Notes: a model not told the origin generated them from the letters alone. 45,807 nucleotides of DNA from Deltaproteobacteria bacterium (GCA_026388415.1 JAPLJV010000065.1:1-45807); one strand, 5' to 3'. Positions 14,871 to 30,524 are shown, counted from the stretch's first letter. Program-made: numbers and translations.

Positions 14871-17800
14871 ATGGGTGAACTAAGAAAATATTTTGGCCGT
14901 ATTAAAAAGGTATGGGATATCCCTAACTTGATTGACATCCAGCTCAAGTCTTATGAAAGGTTTCTGCAGAAGGACGTGGCGCCGGCCAAGAGGGTGAATT
15001 ACGGTCTCCAGGGTGCGTTCAAAAGCGTTTTTCCCATTTCCGATTTCAGCCGGAAATGTTCGCTTGAATTCGTAAGTTATAAGATCGGCGATGTCCGGTA
15101 TGATGTCAAGGAATGTCTCCAGAAGGGGATGACTTACGCGGCGCCCTTGAAGATAGTGGCCAGATTGGTTGTCTTCGATACCGATCGCAGTTCCGAGCAA
15201 CGGCCTATCAGGGACATCAAGGAACAGGAGATATACTTCGGTGAATTACCCTTGATGACCGAAAACGGTACCTTCATCGTCAACGGGACGGAGAGGGTTA
15301 TTGTCAGTCAGTTGCACCGGTCTCCGGGCATCTTCTTTGACCATGACAAGGGGAAAACGGTTGCCAGCGGGAAAGTCATCTATTCATCCCGGATCATTCC
15401 GATTCGTGGTTCCTGGCTTGATTTCGAGTTCGATTCCAAAGATATCCTTTATGTGCGGATAGACAGAAGAAGAAAGATGCCCGTTACCATCCTGCTCAAG
15501 GCCATTGGTAATTCTAACGAAGAAATACTCAACTATTTTTATAATATCGAGCGTGTTTTTTTCAAGGGCGAACAGTTATTCCTGGCTGTTGACGACTCGC
15601 TGGTCGGACGCAAGGCGCCTGAAGATATAACGATGCCTGGTGCAAAAGAAGTGCTGGCAAAAAAAGGAAGAAAATTAACCAAACCCCTGATCAGGAAAAT
15701 GTTAGAAACCGGTATCAAGCGCATTAAACTGAAACATGAAGATGTTGTTGGCAAAATTATTGCTGCCGATATCAATGACCTGGAAACGGGAGAAGTCCTG
15801 CTGCACAGCAATGAGGAGTTAACCGACGGCGCTTTGGAGCTCTTGCTGGAAAAAGGACTGGGGGAGATACGTCTAATCCAGATAGATGAGGAGAAGGAAA
15901 ACGCCTCCATAAGAGAGACTATGCTTCTGGATAGAGTTACCTCAGCCGACGAAGCAATTATCGAGATCTACCGGCGGCTGAGGCCCAGCAATCCCCCCAC
16001 CATGGAGACGGCCAGAAAATTTTTTAATAGTCTGTTTTTTGAGCCGGAGAGTTATGACCTTTCCGATGTGGGAAGGGCGAAGATGAATTATAAACTGCGC
16101 CTCAACGTGCCCACCGATGTCACGGTTTTGTTGAAGGAGGATATCCTGGCGGCCGTCAAGTATCTCCTTGATCTGAAGAGGGGCGCGGGTGATTGCAGCG
16201 TTGATGACATTGATCACCTGGGTAACAGGCGCGTCAGGTCCGTAGGAGAGCTGATAGAAAACCAGTATCGGATCGGTTTGGTGAGGATGGAGCGGGCCAT
16301 CAAGGAAAAGATGAGTCTCCAGGACATTGAAACATTGATGCCCCATGACCTGGTAAATGCCAAGCCCGTTTCGGCGGTGGTGAATGAGTTTTTCGGCAGC
16401 AGTCAATTGTCGCAGTTTATGGATCAGACCAACCCCCTGTCCGAGATTACCCATAAGAGGAGACTTTCGGCCCTTGGCCCCGGTGGTCTTACGCGGGAGC
16501 GGGCCGGCTTTGAAGTGCGGGATGTCCATCCCACCCACTATGGTCGCATCTGCCCGGTAGAGACCCCGGAAGGTCCTAATATCGGTCTCATCGTTTCGCT
16601 TAGCACCTATGCCCGGGTCAATGAGTTCGGCTTTATAGAAACGCCCTATCGTGTCGTAAAAGACGGGAAAGTGCTGGAGGATGTCCGTTTTCTGACGGCT
16701 ATCGAGGAAGAAAATCTGATTATAGCTCAGGCGGACAGACCGCTCGACAAGCAGGGGAGGTTTGTCGGAGAACTGATTTCGGCCAGGAGAGGCGGTGATT
16801 TTCTCACTGTCGTACCGCAAGATATAAACATGATGGACGTATCGCCCAACCAGTTAGTCAGCGTGGCCGCCACCCTTATTCCTTTTTTGGAACATGATGA
16901 TGCCAACCGGGCGCTGATGGGTTCCAACATGCAGCGGCAGGCCGTACCGCTCATGAAACCCGAGATTCCCCTGGTCGGCACGGGTATGGAGGCAATTGTA
17001 GCCAGGGATTCCGGCGCTGTTGTTGTGGCCAGGCGGAATGGTATTGTCGAGAGCGTGGATGCTAATCGCATCGTCATCAAATGTCAAAATGTACAAAACA
17101 GTGGGTTCGATACGGGGGTTGATATATACAATCTTGTCAAGTACCAGCGTTCCAATCAGGATACCTGCTTCAATCAAAAGCCCATTGTTGATGTCGGACA
17201 CCAGGTAAAGAAAGGTGAGATTATTGCCGACGGTCCGGCCACCGATAATGGAGAGCTGGCCCTGGGAAGAAATGTCATGGTGGCGTTTATGTCCTGGGGA
17301 GGATACAATTACGAGGACTCGATCCTGATCAGTGAAAGAATTGCCAAGGAGGATATCTATACCTCTATCCATATCGAGGAATTTGAAACCATGGCCCGGG
17401 ATACAAAGCTCGGCATAGAGGAGATAACAAAAGATATTCCCAACGTTGGGGAAGAGGCGCTTCGAAACCTTGATGAAAGTGGTATCATTCGTATCGGCAT
17501 GTCGGTAAATCCCGGTGATATTCTGGTGGGCAAGATAACCCCGAAGGGTGAGACGCAACTTTCTCCCGAGGAGAAGCTGCTGCGTACCATATTCGGCGAA
17601 AAAGCCAGCGATGTTCGCGATACTTCTTTGCGGGTGCCCCCTGGTGTGGAAGGTACAATCATTGATGCGAAGATTTTCTCCCGCAAAGGGACAGAACGTG
17701 ATCAAAGATCGCAAGCCATTGAGAATGAAGCCATCCAGGCTCTGAGCAAAGATAGAGATGATGAGGTGAGAATTCTCACAGAGACGGTCAGAAGTAAAGT

Positions 17801-18959
17801 GGCCGGGATGCTGATCGGGAAGGTTTGCTCCGCACGGGTATCCGATCCGAAAAAGAAGAAGATCCTGCTGAAAAAAGGTGACGTGATCTCGGCCGGACTG
17901 CTGGGAGCTATCCCCTTCGAATTCTGGAGTAACATCGCCCTTGTGGAAGAAGAGGCCACCGAGGAAAATATCAGGGTTTTGCTGGCCAATCTGGAAAGAA
18001 AAGTGGCGGCCGTCGAGGCCCTTTTTGAAACAAAACTGGAAAAGCTCAAAGCCAGCGACGAACTGCCGCCCGGTGTGATCAGATTAGTCAAGGTTTATGT
18101 GGCAATCAAGAGAAAGCTTTCCGTCGGGGATAAGATGGCCGGTCGGCATGGCAACAAGGGCGTTTTGTCCCGCATCCTGCCCGAGGAAGATATGCCTTAC
18201 TTCGAGGATGGCACTCCGGTGGATATAGTCTTAAATCCGCTGGGTGTTCCTTCCCGCATGAATGTCGGTCAGATACTGGAGACGCATCTCGGTTGGGCGT
18301 CGAAAGGTCTGGGAGACGGTATCAACGACCTGCTGGCTAAAAAGACGGATCATAAGGGGTTGAAGCAGAAGTTGAAAAATATTTATGCCTCGCCGGCCTT
18401 TGAAAGTTTTGTCGATGGGGCGAGCGAGGAAGAGGTCGGACAACTGGCCATTCGTTTGAAGAAGGGCATCCCGATGGCATCTCCTGTTTTTGATGGCGCC
18501 AATGAGGGTGATATCCGGGAAATGCTTCATAAGGCCGGTCTTTCCGAAACAGGACAAACCACCCTCTACGACGGTCGCACGGGGGAGCCCTTCGATCAGG
18601 AAATAACCGTGGGCATGATTTACATGTTAAAGCTGCACCATCTGGTGGATAACAAGATTCACGCCCGCTCCATTGGTCCTTATTCCTTAGTGACCCAGCA
18701 GCCGCTGGGAGGAAAAGCGCAATTCGGCGGTCAGAGGCTGGGCGAGATGGAGGTCTGGGCCATGGAGGCCTATGGCGCCGCCTATTCCCTCCAGGAATTC
18801 CTGACCATCAAGTCCGATGATGTTGTCGGCAGAACGAGGATTTATGAGGCAATAGTCAAGGGAGAACATACTTTTGAACCAGGGCTTCCCGAGTCCTTTA
18901 ACGTTCTTGTCAAGGAGCTGCAAAGCCTTTGCCTGAACGTGGATTTGATTGAAGAGTAG
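14871..18959 (+). CDS. rpoB: DNA-directed RNA polymerase subunit beta
   Basis: The 1362-residue beta subunit is full length (E. coli 1342). The rifampicin pocket near residues 505-535 reads [17 protein letters not shown] and [14 protein letters not shown], with the usual contact residues intact. Further markers are [20 protein letters not shown], the catalytic-face lysines in [16 protein letters not shown], and the C-terminal [20 protein letters not shown] that contacts beta'. AAGGA lies 5 bases before the ATG. It is followed by rpoC after 65 bases. Confidence 0.98.
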   Translation: MGELRKYFGRIKKVWDIPNLIDIQLKSYERFLQKDVAPAKRVNYGLQGAFKSVFPISDFSRKCSLEFVSYKIGDVRYDVKECLQKGMTYAAPLKIVARLVVFDTDRSSEQRPIRDIKEQEIYFGELPLMTENGTFIVNGTERVIVSQLHRSPGIFFDHDKGKTVASGKVIYSSRIIPIRGSWLDFEFDSKDILYVRIDRRRKMPVTILLKAIGNSNEEILNYFYNIERVFFKGEQLFLAVDDSLVGRKAPEDITMPGAKEVLAKKGRKLTKPLIRKMLETGIKRIKLKHEDVVGKIIAADINDLETGEVLLHSNEELTDGALELLLEKGLGEIRLIQIDEEKENASIRETMLLDRVTSADEAIIEIYRRLRPSNPPTMETARKFFNSLFFEPESYDLSDVGRAKMNYKLRLNVPTDVTVLLKEDILAAVKYLLDLKRGAGDCSVDDIDHLGNRRVRSVGELIENQYRIGLVRMERAIKEKMSLQDIETLMPHDLVNAKPVSAVVNEFFGSSQLSQFMDQTNPLSEITHKRRLSALGPGGLTRERAGFEVRDVHPTHYGRICPVETPEGPNIGLIVSLSTYARVNEFGFIETPYRVVKDGKVLEDVRFLTAIEEENLIIAQADRPLDKQGRFVGELISARRGGDFLTVVPQDINMMDVSPNQLVSVAATLIPFLEHDDANRALMGSNMQRQAVPLMKPEIPLVGTGMEAIVARDSGAVVVARRNGIVESVDANRIVIKCQNVQNSGFDTGVDIYNLVKYQRSNQDTCFNQKPIVDVGHQVKKGEIIADGPATDNGELALGRNVMVAFMSWGGYNYEDSILISERIAKEDIYTSIHIEEFETMARDTKLGIEEITKDIPNVGEEALRNLDESGIIRIGMSVNPGDILVGKITPKGETQLSPEEKLLRTIFGEKASDVRDTSLRVPPGVEGTIIDAKIFSRKGTERDQRSQAIENEAIQALSKDRDDEVRILTETVRSKVAGMLIGKVCSARVSDPKKKKILLKKGDVISAGLLGAIPFEFWSNIALVEEEATEENIRVLLANLERKVAAVEALFETKLEKLKASDELPPGVIRLVKVYVAIKRKLSVGDKMAGRHGNKGVLSRILPEEDMPYFEDGTPVDIVLNPLGVPSRMNVGQILETHLGWASKGLGDGINDLLAKKTDHKGLKQKLKNIYASPAFESFVDGASEEEVGQLAIRLKKGIPMASPVFDGANEGDIREMLHKAGLSETGQTTLYDGRTGEPFDQEITVGMIYMLKLHHLVDNKIHARSIGPYSLVTQQPLGGKAQFGGQRLGEMEVWAMEAYGAAYSLQEFLTIKSDDVVGRTRIYEAIVKGEHTFEPGLPESFNVLVKELQSLCLNVDLIEE

Positions 18960-19024
18960 TTAGACAGCCGGAACCATTCGTTATTGCATCACAATAATGA
19001 TCGCTGTTTTGGAGGAGACAATAA

Positions 19025-23179
<4,155 letters not shown>

Positions 23180-23243
23180 TAGTTAAACCATCTTTTGCAG
23201 CACCAAAAAGTAATAGAGCAATGCAACAGCAAGGGGAAGAGTA

Positions 23244-23615
23244 ATGCCGACAGTCAATCAGTTAGTCCGCAAGGGAAGAGCGAAGATAGGGCAAAAGGTG
23301 ACGACACCGGCGCTTGCCAGTTCTCCTCAGAGAAGAGGCGTTTGTGTCCGGGTATATACGACGACACCCAAAAAGCCGAATTCGGCATTGAGGAAAGTGG
23401 CAAGAGTTCGCCTCACCAGCGGTTATGAAGTGACTTCCTATATCCCCGGAGTAGGTCATAATCTTCAGGAGCATTCCGTCGTTCTGGTGCGGGGGGGGAG
23501 GGTGAAGGATCTTCCCGGTGTGCGGTATCATATTATAAGAGGTACGCTTGACGCCGTGGGCGTTCAAGATAGAAAACAGAGCCGGTCCAAATATGGGGCC
23601 AAAAGGCCGAGTTAA
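23244..23615 (+). CDS. rpsL: 30S ribosomal protein S12 (uS12)
   Basis: The 123-residue protein lies at the decoding centre. It begins [16 protein letters not shown] and includes [13 protein letters not shown] and [15 protein letters not shown]. Lys43 and Lys88, whose changes give streptomycin resistance, are both present, so the sequence reads as drug-sensitive wild type. Asp89, the usual methylthiolation site, is conserved. AAGGGGAAGAG precedes the ATG. The str operon starts here without a break from rpoC. Confidence 0.97.
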   Translation: MPTVNQLVRKGRAKIGQKVTTPALASSPQRRGVCVRVYTTTPKKPNSALRKVARVRLTSGYEVTSYIPGVGHNLQEHSVVLVRGGRVKDLPGVRYHIIRGTLDAVGVQDRKQSRSKYGAKRPS

Positions 23616-23640
23616 TTAGTCTGGGTTAGGAAACAGCATT

Positions 23641-24111
23641 ATGCCGAGAAGAAGAGAGATAGCCAAAAGAGAGATATTGCCGGACCCGAAGTATAATAAC
23701 GAGCTCGTGGCAAAGTTTATCAACAGCCTCTTGAAGAGAGGTAAAAAGAGCATTGCCGAGGCGATACTTTATGGCGCTTTTGATCTCATTGAAAAAAAGA
23801 GCAAAGAGGCGCCGGTGGAGGTGTTTGAAAAGGCAGTAAGCAATGTGAAGCCGGTTATTGAAGTTAAAGCCAGGCGCGTAGGAGGTTCCACCTACCAGGT
23901 TCCCACCGAGGTGGCATCGCCCCGGCGGGTGGCCTTGGGCATCCGCTGGTTGATCCTGCATGCCCGTGAGCGTGGTGAGAAGACCATGAGAGAGAAGCTG
24001 GCGGCAGAGTTGATGGATGCGGCCAACAACAGGGGTGCGGCGATCAAAAAGAAGGAAAGCGTTCATAAAATGGCGGAAGCAAATAAAGCGTTTGCGCATT
24101 ATAGATTTTAG
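23641..24111 (+). CDS. rpsG: 30S ribosomal protein S7 (uS7)
   Basis: The 156-residue protein begins [16 protein letters not shown] and contains [13 protein letters not shown] and [11 protein letters not shown], the beta-hairpin region at the E site. It nucleates folding of the 16S rRNA 3' domain. In most relatives the next gene is fusA; here tuf starts after only 19 bases. Confidence 0.97.
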   Translation: MPRRREIAKREILPDPKYNNELVAKFINSLLKRGKKSIAEAILYGAFDLIEKKSKEAPVEVFEKAVSNVKPVIEVKARRVGGSTYQVPTEVASPRRVALGIRWLILHARERGEKTMREKLAAELMDAANNRGAAIKKKESVHKMAEANKAFAHYRF

Positions 24112-24130
24112 CATAAGGAGGTAAACGGAA

Positions 24131-25324
24131 ATGGCCAAGAAAAAATTTGAAAGGAACAAGCCGCATCTCAATATCGGAACGATAGGGCACGTGGATCACG
24201 GCAAGACGACCTTAACGGCAGCGATTACGAAGCATCTGGCCAAGAGAGGTTTGGCGGAATTCAGGCCTTTTGATTCCATAGATAATGCCCCTGAAGAAAA
24301 GGAAAGGGGTGTAACCATCAACATTGCCCATGTGGAATATGAAACCACCAAGCGTCATTACGCGCATGTTGATTGTCCGGGACACGCCGATTACATAAAG
24401 AACATGATTTCGGGAGCGGCGCACATGGACGGCGCCATTCTTGTGGTTGCGGCCTCCGATGGTCCCATGCCACAGACCAGAGAGCACATCCTTTTGGCGC
24501 GTCAGGTGCAGGTTCCTTATATGGTAGTATTTTTAAATAAAGTTGACCTGGTTGATGATCCGGAGCTTCTGGATCTGGTGGAACTGGAGTTAAGAGAGCT
24601 TCTTACTGCTTATGAATTCCCGGGCGACGACATTCCTATCATCCGCGGTTCAGCGTTGAAGGCCTTGGAGCAGGAAGATACGAAGGCCCCGGATGTCAAG
24701 TGCATTGACGAGTTAATGGATGCCATAGATAACTACATTCCCCAACCCGTACGTGACCTTGACAAACCATTCCTGATGCCGGTGGGCGATGTGTTTACCA
24801 TCTCTGGGCGCGGCACTGTGGTTACGGGCAGGATTGATCGCGGTATCGTCAAAGTCGGTGAAGAGGTTGAAATTATTGGCATCAGGCCCACGATAAAGAG
24901 CGTCTGCACTGGTGTGGAAATGTTTCGCAAGACACTGGATGAAGGCCGGGCCGGAGACGATGTCGGTTTGTTGATCCGCGGCATTAAGCGTGAAGAGGTA
25001 GAGAGAGGCCAGGTGGTGGCCAAGCCCGGCTCCATAACGCCGCATACCAAGTTCCAGGCGACGGTTTATATATTGACCAAGGAAGAAGGCGGTCGGCACA
25101 CGCCCTTCTTTAACGGTTATCGTCCCCAGTTTTATTTTCGGACGACCGATGTGACGGGCATAGCAACCTTACCGCAGGACGTGGAAATGGTGATGCCCGG
25201 TGACAATGTAAATATGGAAATTGAGTTGATTACGCCCATTGCCATGGAAGAGCAGCTCCGTTTTGCCATCCGGGAAGGCGGCAGGACCGTAGGGGCGGGA
25301 GTAGTAAGTAAGGTTATTGCGTAA
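24131..25324 (+). CDS. tuf: Elongation factor Tu
   Basis: The 397-residue GTPase delivers aminoacyl-tRNA to the ribosome. The P-loop GHVDHGKTT is at residues 19-27, the G3 motif DCPGHADY near 81-88, NKVD near 136-139 and the SAL motif near 174-176. Domains II and III follow, including the kirromycin-contact region [15 protein letters not shown] precedes the ATG. This is the only tuf in the window: the common second copy next to the tRNA cluster is missing. Confidence 0.98.
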   Translation: MAKKKFERNKPHLNIGTIGHVDHGKTTLTAAITKHLAKRGLAEFRPFDSIDNAPEEKERGVTINIAHVEYETTKRHYAHVDCPGHADYIKNMISGAAHMDGAILVVAASDGPMPQTREHILLARQVQVPYMVVFLNKVDLVDDPELLDLVELELRELLTAYEFPGDDIPIIRGSALKALEQEDTKAPDVKCIDELMDAIDNYIPQPVRDLDKPFLMPVGDVFTISGRGTVVTGRIDRGIVKVGEEVEIIGIRPTIKSVCTGVEMFRKTLDEGRAGDDVGLLIRGIKREEVERGQVVAKPGSITPHTKFQATVYILTKEEGGRHTPFFNGYRPQFYFRTTDVTGIATLPQDVEMVMPGDNVNMEIELITPIAMEEQLRFAIREGGRTVGAGVVSKVIA

Positions 25325-25371
25325 CCGGTTCGTTAACTTATCCCGTTTATCGGGGTTAAGGTTGAGTGGAA

Positions 25372-25680
25372 ATGAAAGAACAGAAGATTAGAATCCGTCT
25401 TAAAGCCTACGATTCCAAATTGTTGGACAGGTCTGTCGGGGAAATTATTGAAACCGCCAAGAGGACCGGTGCCAGGATAGCCGGTCCCGTGCCGCTGCCT
25501 ACGGAGATAAATAAGTACTGCGTAAACCGTTCACCGCACGTGGACAAGAAATCGAGGGAACAATTCGAGATCCGGACACATAAGAGATTAATTGATATCA
25601 TCGAGCCGACGCAATCAACAGTAGATGCGCTTATGAAACTGGACCTTTCGGCAGGAGTTGATGTAGAGATCAAGGCTTAG
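25372..25680 (+). CDS. rpsJ: 30S ribosomal protein S10 (uS10)
   Basis: The 102-residue protein begins [15 protein letters not shown], aligning with the usual S10 start, so the ATG at 25372 is preferred to the GTG six bases upstream. It contains [21 protein letters not shown] and the [18 protein letters not shown] segment. S10 is also NusE, a partner of NusB and NusG in antitermination. It opens the S10 gene set directly after tuf. Confidence 0.96.
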   Translation: MKEQKIRIRLKAYDSKLLDRSVGEIIETAKRTGARIAGPVPLPTEINKYCVNRSPHVDKKSREQFEIRTHKRLIDIIEPTQSTVDALMKLDLSAGVDVEIKA

Positions 25681-25710
25681 CTTCCATAGAGGGAATAAAA
25701 GAGTGAAGTT

Positions 25711-26343
25711 ATGAAAATGGGAATCATTGGTAGAAAATTGGGTATGAGCCAGATGTTTTCCGAGGATGGAGGCACTGTACCGGTAACGGTAATTGAGATG
25801 GAGCCTTCGCTCGTGATACAGAAAAAAACTAAAGAAAACGATGGCTACGATGCCCTGCAACTCGGCTATGGGCGGGTAAGCCAAAAGAAGGTAACTAAGC
25901 CCCTGTTAGGTCATTTCCAGAAGGCCGATAAGGGATGCTTTAAAGTTCTGGCAGAATTCAAAGCTGATACCGCTGGCTACGAGCTGGGCCAGGAAATAGG
26001 CGTGGATTTTTTTAAAGCCGGAGAGCGGGTGGACATTGTCGGAACATCCAAGGGCAAGGGATTTGCGGGTGTTGTCAAAAGGCATGGATTCAGTGGCGGG
26101 CGCAAGACGCATGGCTCCATGTTTCACCGTGCTCCAGGCTCTATCGGCGCCAGTGCTGAGCCGTCCCGAGTCTTCCGGGGTCAAAAACTGCCCGGGCACA
26201 TGGGCAGCGAGCGGAAAACGGTACAGAATCTGTTAGTATGGGCGGTTGATCCGGGCCGCCATCTTTTACTGGTTAAAGGAGCTGTGCCGGGAAGCAAAAA
26301 AGGTTATTTGCTGGTTAAGCAGGCGATAAAGAATGCCGACTAA
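25711..26343 (+). CDS. rplC: 50S ribosomal protein L3 (uL3)
   Basis: The 210-residue protein begins MKMGIIGRKLGMSQMF and carries the long loop KGKGFAGVVKRHGFSGG and HGSMFHRAPGSIG, which reaches the peptidyl transferase centre, then RVFRGQKLPGHMG. It is an early assembly protein of the large subunit. A run of S10-operon genes follows. Confidence 0.97.
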   Translation: MKMGIIGRKLGMSQMFSEDGGTVPVTVIEMEPSLVIQKKTKENDGYDALQLGYGRVSQKKVTKPLLGHFQKADKGCFKVLAEFKADTAGYELGQEIGVDFFKAGERVDIVGTSKGKGFAGVVKRHGFSGGRKTHGSMFHRAPGSIGASAEPSRVFRGQKLPGHMGSERKTVQNLLVWAVDPGRHLLLVKGAVPGSKKGYLLVKQAIKNAD

Positions 26344-26404
26344 GTTGCTCTGGGAGTAATACTTCCCGGTAACTATGCGATTATAAGAAACTTGGGTGGT
26401 TACG

Positions 26405-27028
26405 ATGCCGATTGCTGGTGTGTTTGACATAGAAAAAAATAAAGTGTCGGAAATCGAATTAAGTGACGCTGTATTTGATGCAGAAGTAAACGAAGCGGTC
26501 CTGTACGAAGTGGTCAAGATGCAAATGGCGTTGAGAAGGCGCGGCACTGCGGATACCAAAGAGCGCGGAGAAATTTCGGGCGGCGGTAAAAAGCCGTGGC
26601 GCCAGAAGGGGACAGGCCGGGCACGATCCGGTACGAGCCGTTCGCCCCTTTGGCGCGGTGGTGGTACGGTTTTCGGACCCCATCCGCGCGATTATTCATT
26701 TAAGGTCCCGAAAAAAGTGCGCCGGAAGGCCTTGATGTCCGCCTTGACCTTGAAGTATCGGGGGAATCAGATGGTCATCCTCCGGGATTTCCCGTTGACG
26801 GAAATAAAGACGAAAAAATTTGTAGAAGTTGTGAACAGATTCGGCTGGGAAAAGGTTCTGATTATTCTGGACAAATCTTATCCGGTGCTGGAGAAGTCAT
26901 CTAAAAACATCAAAAATGTAAAAATGATGAGATCAGAGGGGCTGAACGTCTATGATCTGCTTAATTATGAGCACGTTGTTTTGCTCGAACCCTCTGTTAA
27001 GTTGATCGAAGGGATATTGATTTCATAA
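26405..27028 (+). CDS. rplD: 50S ribosomal protein L4 (uL4)
   Basis: The 207-residue protein has the extended loop with KKPWRQKGTGRARSG and WRGGGTVFGPHPRDY, which lines the exit tunnel. The ATG at 26405, shortly after GGGTGG, gives a normal N-terminus (MPIAGVFDIEKN); the GTG at 26396 is an alternative. In E. coli L4 represses the S10 operon; that role is not shown here. Its stop overlaps the rplW start by one base. Confidence 0.96.
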   Translation: MPIAGVFDIEKNKVSEIELSDAVFDAEVNEAVLYEVVKMQMALRRRGTADTKERGEISGGGKKPWRQKGTGRARSGTSRSPLWRGGGTVFGPHPRDYSFKVPKKVRRKALMSALTLKYRGNQMVILRDFPLTEIKTKKFVEVVNRFGWEKVLIILDKSYPVLEKSSKNIKNVKMMRSEGLNVYDLLNYEHVVLLEPSVKLIEGILIS

Positions 27029-27315
27029 TGGAAATGCATCGTGTTATAAAAAAGTATCTGGTCACCGAAAAAACTACGGCCTCCAAGGAACAAGGCAACA
27101 AGTATATTTTCCAGGTGGACAGGGGCGCCAACAAAATAGAAGTCGGTAGAGCGGTAGCAAGCCTTTTCAAGGTCAAGGTACTCGACGTTCATATCATGAA
27201 TGTGCTGGGCAAGAAAAAGCGCGTCGGCAAGGTAGTCGGTGAGAAGAGCTCCTGGAAAAAGGCGATTGTGACGGTGGCCAAAGATAACCGGATTGAGATC
27301 ATTGAAGGGGTATGA
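27028..27315 (+). CDS. rplW: 50S ribosomal protein L23 (uL23)
   Basis: The 95-residue protein sits at the tunnel exit, where trigger factor and SRP dock. It shows LVTEKTTASKEQGNKYIF and KVKVLDVHIMNV. The start codon shares its first base with the L4 stop (TAATG), so translation is coupled. Confidence 0.96.
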   Translation: MEMHRVIKKYLVTEKTTASKEQGNKYIFQVDRGANKIEVGRAVASLFKVKVLDVHIMNVLGKKKRVGKVVGEKSSWKKAIVTVAKDNRIEIIEGV

Positions 27316-27365
27316 GCCCCATCTCCAAGGTACCAAGACTTTAAGTGACTTAAGGAATAAAGCCG

Positions 27366-28187
27366 ATGGCGATAAGAAAATACAAACCAACATCACCGGG
27401 AAGAAGATTTCAGACCTGTTCCGACTTCAAGGAAATTACTTCCACCGAGCCGGAAAAGAAACTGCTGAAGGCTATCAGCAGGACGGGGGGACGCAACAGC
27501 TACGGCCGAATGACCATGAGGCACATTGGCGGCGGGCACAAGAGGCGTTACCGGCTGATTGATTTCCGGCGCGACAAGTTGGATATCCCGGCCAAGGTGG
27601 CGGCGATCGAATATGATCCGAATCGCTCGTCCCGGATTGCCCTGCTGAATTATGCTGATGGAGAGAAACGTTATATCATTGCGCCGGCCAAATTAGATGT
27701 GGGCGCCCAGATCGTCAGCGGCGAAAGTGTGGACATTAAAGTGGGAAATACGGTGCCGCTGAAAAATTTGCCGCTGGGGTCTTTGATTCACAACCTGGAA
27801 GTCAAGGTGGGACGCGGTGGACAGATGATCCGCAGCGCCGGCACCCTGGGTCAGCTCATGGCCAAGGAAGGGCGGTATGCCCAGGTAAGGCTGCCTTCCG
27901 GTGAAGTCAGGAAGGTCTTCATGGAATGCAAGGCGACTATTGGTCAGGTGGGCAATATTGATCATGAAAACGTCAGTTTGGGCAAGGCGGGGCGTTCGCG
28001 ATGGCTGGGAAGACGTCCCAAGGTAAGGGGTGTGGCCATGAATCCCGTTGATCACCCCATGGGCGGCGGCGAGGGTAAGTCATCGGGCGGCAGGCATCCT
28101 TGCACCCCTTGGGGTGTACCGACAAAGGGCCATAAGACAAGAACGAATAAGAGCACGGATAAATATATCGTAAAGAGAAGAGGTTAA
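27366..28187 (+). CDS. rplB: 50S ribosomal protein L2 (uL2)
   Basis: The 273-residue protein begins [17 protein letters not shown] and ends with the highly conserved [18 protein letters not shown] segment, whose His lies close to the peptidyl transferase centre. It joins the subunits through bridge B7b. It is followed 4 bases later by rpsS. Confidence 0.98.
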   Translation: MAIRKYKPTSPGRRFQTCSDFKEITSTEPEKKLLKAISRTGGRNSYGRMTMRHIGGGHKRRYRLIDFRRDKLDIPAKVAAIEYDPNRSSRIALLNYADGEKRYIIAPAKLDVGAQIVSGESVDIKVGNTVPLKNLPLGSLIHNLEVKVGRGGQMIRSAGTLGQLMAKEGRYAQVRLPSGEVRKVFMECKATIGQVGNIDHENVSLGKAGRSRWLGRRPKVRGVAMNPVDHPMGGGEGKSSGGRHPCTPWGVPTKGHKTRTNKSTDKYIVKRRG

Positions 28188-28191
28188 GAAG

Positions 28192-28473
28192 GTGGCGCGT
28201 TCGATTAAGAAGGGTGCGTACGTTGAGGGCAGGCTCCTGACAAAGGTAAGAGCGGCGGAAGCAGCGGGCAGTAAGGGCGTCCAGAAGACGTGGTCGCGCC
28301 GTTCCACAATAACGCCGGAATTAATAGGTAATACCTTTGCCGTACATAATGGCAAGAAGTTTATCCCGGTCTTCGTTACCGAAAATATGGTAGGGCATAA
28401 GTTAGGTGAGTTTTCACCCACCAGGACTTTCTACAGTCACGCCGGTGATCGGAAAACAAAAGTTCGTAAATAA
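28192..28473 (+). CDS. rpsS: 30S ribosomal protein S19 (uS19)
   Basis: The 93-residue protein begins [16 protein letters not shown] and has [13 protein letters not shown] and [15 protein letters not shown]. It lies in the small-subunit head. The start is GTG at 28192, with AAGAAG upstream and within 5 bases of the rplB stop. A 103-base GC-rich spacer separates it from rplV. Confidence 0.97.
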   Translation: MARSIKKGAYVEGRLLTKVRAAEAAGSKGVQKTWSRRSTITPELIGNTFAVHNGKKFIPVFVTENMVGHKLGEFSPTRTFYSHAGDRKTKVRK

Positions 28474-28576
28474 AATGGCTGATCGTGGCCTGGAATTCAG
28501 GCATACAGCGCGGGTGTCGCGCCCTGCAGGTGTTCAAGGTGTTTGCGGCCGCGGCTGATGTTGGTTGGGAGAAAAT

Positions 28577-28909
28577 ATGGAAGCAAGGGCAACTGCTAAA
28601 TATATTCGGATTTCACCACAGAAGGTAAGATTAGTGGTGGATCTGGTGCGGGGCAAGAAAATTGGTGATGCTAAGAAAATACTCATGTTTACAAGGAAGT
28701 ATGCCGCCTCGGCAGTGGGGAAGGTGTTGAACTCAGCCGTGGCCAACGCGAGGCAAAATGCCAGCATGGACGAGAATATTCTCTATGTAAAAGAGATATT
28801 TGTTGACCAGGGCCCCTCTTTGAAGAGATGGCGAGCGAGGGCGCAGGGGCGGGCCGCGGCTATTAAAAAGAGGATGAGTCACATTACGGTAATTCTTACG
28901 GAAGTATAA
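28577..28909 (+). CDS. rplV: 50S ribosomal protein L22 (uL22)
   Basis: The 110-residue protein begins MEARATAKYIRISPQKVRLV and has the tunnel-lining hairpin with RARAQGRAAAIKKRMSHI. The ATG at 28577 follows GGGAGAA and gives the same length as E. coli L22; the TTG at 28565 would start inside the ribosome binding site. Confidence 0.97.
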   Translation: MEARATAKYIRISPQKVRLVVDLVRGKKIGDAKKILMFTRKYAASAVGKVLNSAVANARQNASMDENILYVKEIFVDQGPSLKRWRARAQGRAAAIKKRMSHITVILTEV

Positions 28910-28972
28910 TTGGTGGTCTTGTCACTACGACAAAAAGCGCAGATAAAGTGTTACGATTGAGGAGGTGAAGGG

Positions 28973-29617
28973 TTGGGGCAGAAGGTAAACCCGATCGGGT
29001 TCAGGTTAGGCGGAATTAAGACATGGCGTTCATTGTGGTTTGCTGAAAAGGGTTACAGTGAGTTGCTCCACGAGGATATCCGTATCCGAAAATTTCTCAA
29101 AAAGAAGCTTTATAATGCCGGTGTTTCCAGAATCGAAATTGAAAGAGCCTCTAACAAGTCCAAGATAAATATTTATGCGGCCCGTCCGGGAATAATTATC
29201 GGTAAAAAAGGCGCAGATATTGAGAAGCTTAAGAAGGAAATTGAACAAGTAAGCTCGGGAGAGACGATTATCAATATTCTGGAGGTGCGCAAACCGGAGG
29301 TTGACGCTCAATTGGTGGCGGAGAACATTGCCCAGCAATTAGAGCGGCGGGTGGCCTTCCGCAGGGCGATGAAAAAGTGTGTTACCTCCGCCCTCAAATT
29401 CGGTGCCAAAGGCATCCGGGTAAGTTGTTCAGGAAGGCTGGGAGGCGCAGAAATGTCGCGCTCGGAGTGGTATAGAGAGGGAAGGGTCCCCTTGCATACC
29501 CTGAGAGCTGATATAGATTACGGATTTACCGAGGCCCATACCGCCTATGGACTTATCGGGATAAAAGTTTTGATGTTTCATGGCGAGGTGTTGCCGACGA
29601 AAAGCGCCGCAGTTTAG
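28973..29617 (+). CDS. rpsC: 30S ribosomal protein S3 (uS3)
   Basis: The 214-residue protein begins with a TTG start (GAGGAGGTGAAGGG upstream) as [14 protein letters not shown]. It has the type II KH domain motif [15 protein letters not shown] and the C-terminal [23 protein letters not shown]3 forms part of the mRNA entry channel. The chosen start exactly recreates the family N-terminus. Confidence 0.97.
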   Translation: MGQKVNPIGFRLGGIKTWRSLWFAEKGYSELLHEDIRIRKFLKKKLYNAGVSRIEIERASNKSKINIYAARPGIIIGKKGADIEKLKKEIEQVSSGETIINILEVRKPEVDAQLVAENIAQQLERRVAFRRAMKKCVTSALKFGAKGIRVSCSGRLGGAEMSRSEWYREGRVPLHTLRADIDYGFTEAHTAYGLIGIKVLMFHGEVLPTKSAAV

Positions 29618-29659
29618 TAAGGACTTATCATCCTTTCTGGATAGGGGAGATTTTGCATT

Positions 29660-30073
29660 ATGTTAATGCCGAAGAGAGTTAAACATAGAAAGCTGCAGAA
29701 GGGTCGTATGGGCGGCAAGGCCGGCCGGGGCGCAACCGTGGCTTTCGGGGAATTTGGTCTCCAGGCCGCCGAGTGTGGTTGGCTTACGGCAAGACAAATT
29801 GAGGCCGCCCGTATAGCCATGACGCGTTATGTCAAGAGGGGCGGTAAGATATGGATAAGGATATTCCCCCATAAATCAGTTACCAAGAAGCCGGCAGAAA
29901 CCAGAATGGGAAAGGGCAAAGGGGCCCCTGAAGAATGGGTGGCCGTTGTCAAGCCCGGCGTGGTGTTATACGAAATGGATGGAGTGACGTCGGAGGTGGC
30001 ACACGAGGCCTTCCGGCTGGCGGCGCACAAACTTCCCATAGCAACGAAGTTTTTGGCGAGGGAGATGCTTTAA
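29660..30073 (+). CDS. rplP: 50S ribosomal protein L16 (uL16)
   Basis: The 137-residue protein begins [19 protein letters not shown] and contains FGEFGLQA and the [16 protein letters not shown] segment near the A site. Arg at the usual hydroxylation position (in [10 protein letters not shown] region) is not assigned here. Its stop overlaps the rpmC start by one base. Confidence 0.96.
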   Translation: MLMPKRVKHRKLQKGRMGGKAGRGATVAFGEFGLQAAECGWLTARQIEAARIAMTRYVKRGGKIWIRIFPHKSVTKKPAETRMGKGKGAPEEWVAVVKPGVVLYEMDGVTSEVAHEAFRLAAHKLPIATKFLAREML

Positions 30074-30270
30074 TGAAGATAAAGGAGATTCGCGATCTGG
30101 GCACTGACGAAGTGAAGCGGAAGAACCTGGATTTGGTCGAGGAACTATTCAGACTGCGCCTCAGGCATACGTCGGGACAATTGGAGACTTCATCCGCGCT
30201 GGGACGGGCAAGAAAAGACATCGCCAGAATTAAAACGGTGTTGAGGGAGAGGGAGGCTCAATTAGGATGA
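30073..30270 (+). CDS. rpmC: 50S ribosomal protein L29 (uL29)
   Basis: The 65-residue two-helix protein begins [16 protein letters not shown] and has [15 protein letters not shown]. It sits beside L23 at the tunnel exit. The ATG at 30073 overlaps the L16 stop (TAATG), and the gene ends in an ATGA overlap with rpsQ; the longer frame from 29935 lies inside rplP and is not used. Confidence 0.96.
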   Translation: MKIKEIRDLGTDEVKRKNLDLVEELFRLRLRHTSGQLETSSALGRARKDIARIKTVLREREAQLG

Positions 30271-30524
30271 CCGAGCGTGGCAACAAAAGGCTGATTACAG
30301 GCGTGGTTATAAGCGACAAGATGGAAAAAACCATTATCGTGCGTACGGAGAGATTAGTCAAGCATCAAGTCTTCAAGAAATATATCCGCAGGCACGTAAA
30401 GTATAAAGCTCACGATGAGAGAAATGAGTGTAAGGCCGGCGATAAAGTGCTTATTATGGAGTCGAGGCCGATAAGCAAGGACAAACGCTGGCGGGTGCGT
30501 GAGATACTGGAGAAAGCGAAATAG
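30267..30524 (+). CDS. rpsQ: 30S ribosomal protein S17 (uS17)
   Basis: The 85-residue OB-fold protein has [23 protein letters not shown] and the C-terminal [13 protein letters not shown]. It binds the 5' domain of 16S rRNA early in assembly. It starts within the ATGA overlap with rpmC. Confidence 0.97.
   Translation: MTERGNKRLITGVVISDKMEKTIIVRTERLVKHQVFKKYIRRHVKYKAHDERNECKAGDKVLIMESRPISKDKRWRVREILEKAK

Noticed and set aside
16386-16480. Thr instead of Asn in FMDQTNP of the rifampicin pocket
   Set aside because: This change from E. coli is common in normal deltaproteobacterial RpoB as far as I recall; the main contact residues are unchanged, so it is not called a resistance mutation.
16854-17714. 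286-codon minus-strand frame inside rpoB
   Set aside because: It lies wholly within the conserved beta subunit; low-complexity, His/Ile-rich composition is typical of an antisense shadow.
23195-23428. 77-codon plus frame overlapping rpsL
   Set aside because: It is out of frame with S12, which is unmistakable; no ribosome site and no family resemblance.
28474-28576. 27-codon frame between rpsS and rplV
   Set aside because: No good ribosome site, Arg/Gly-rich translation and no known gene in that place; treated as spacer.
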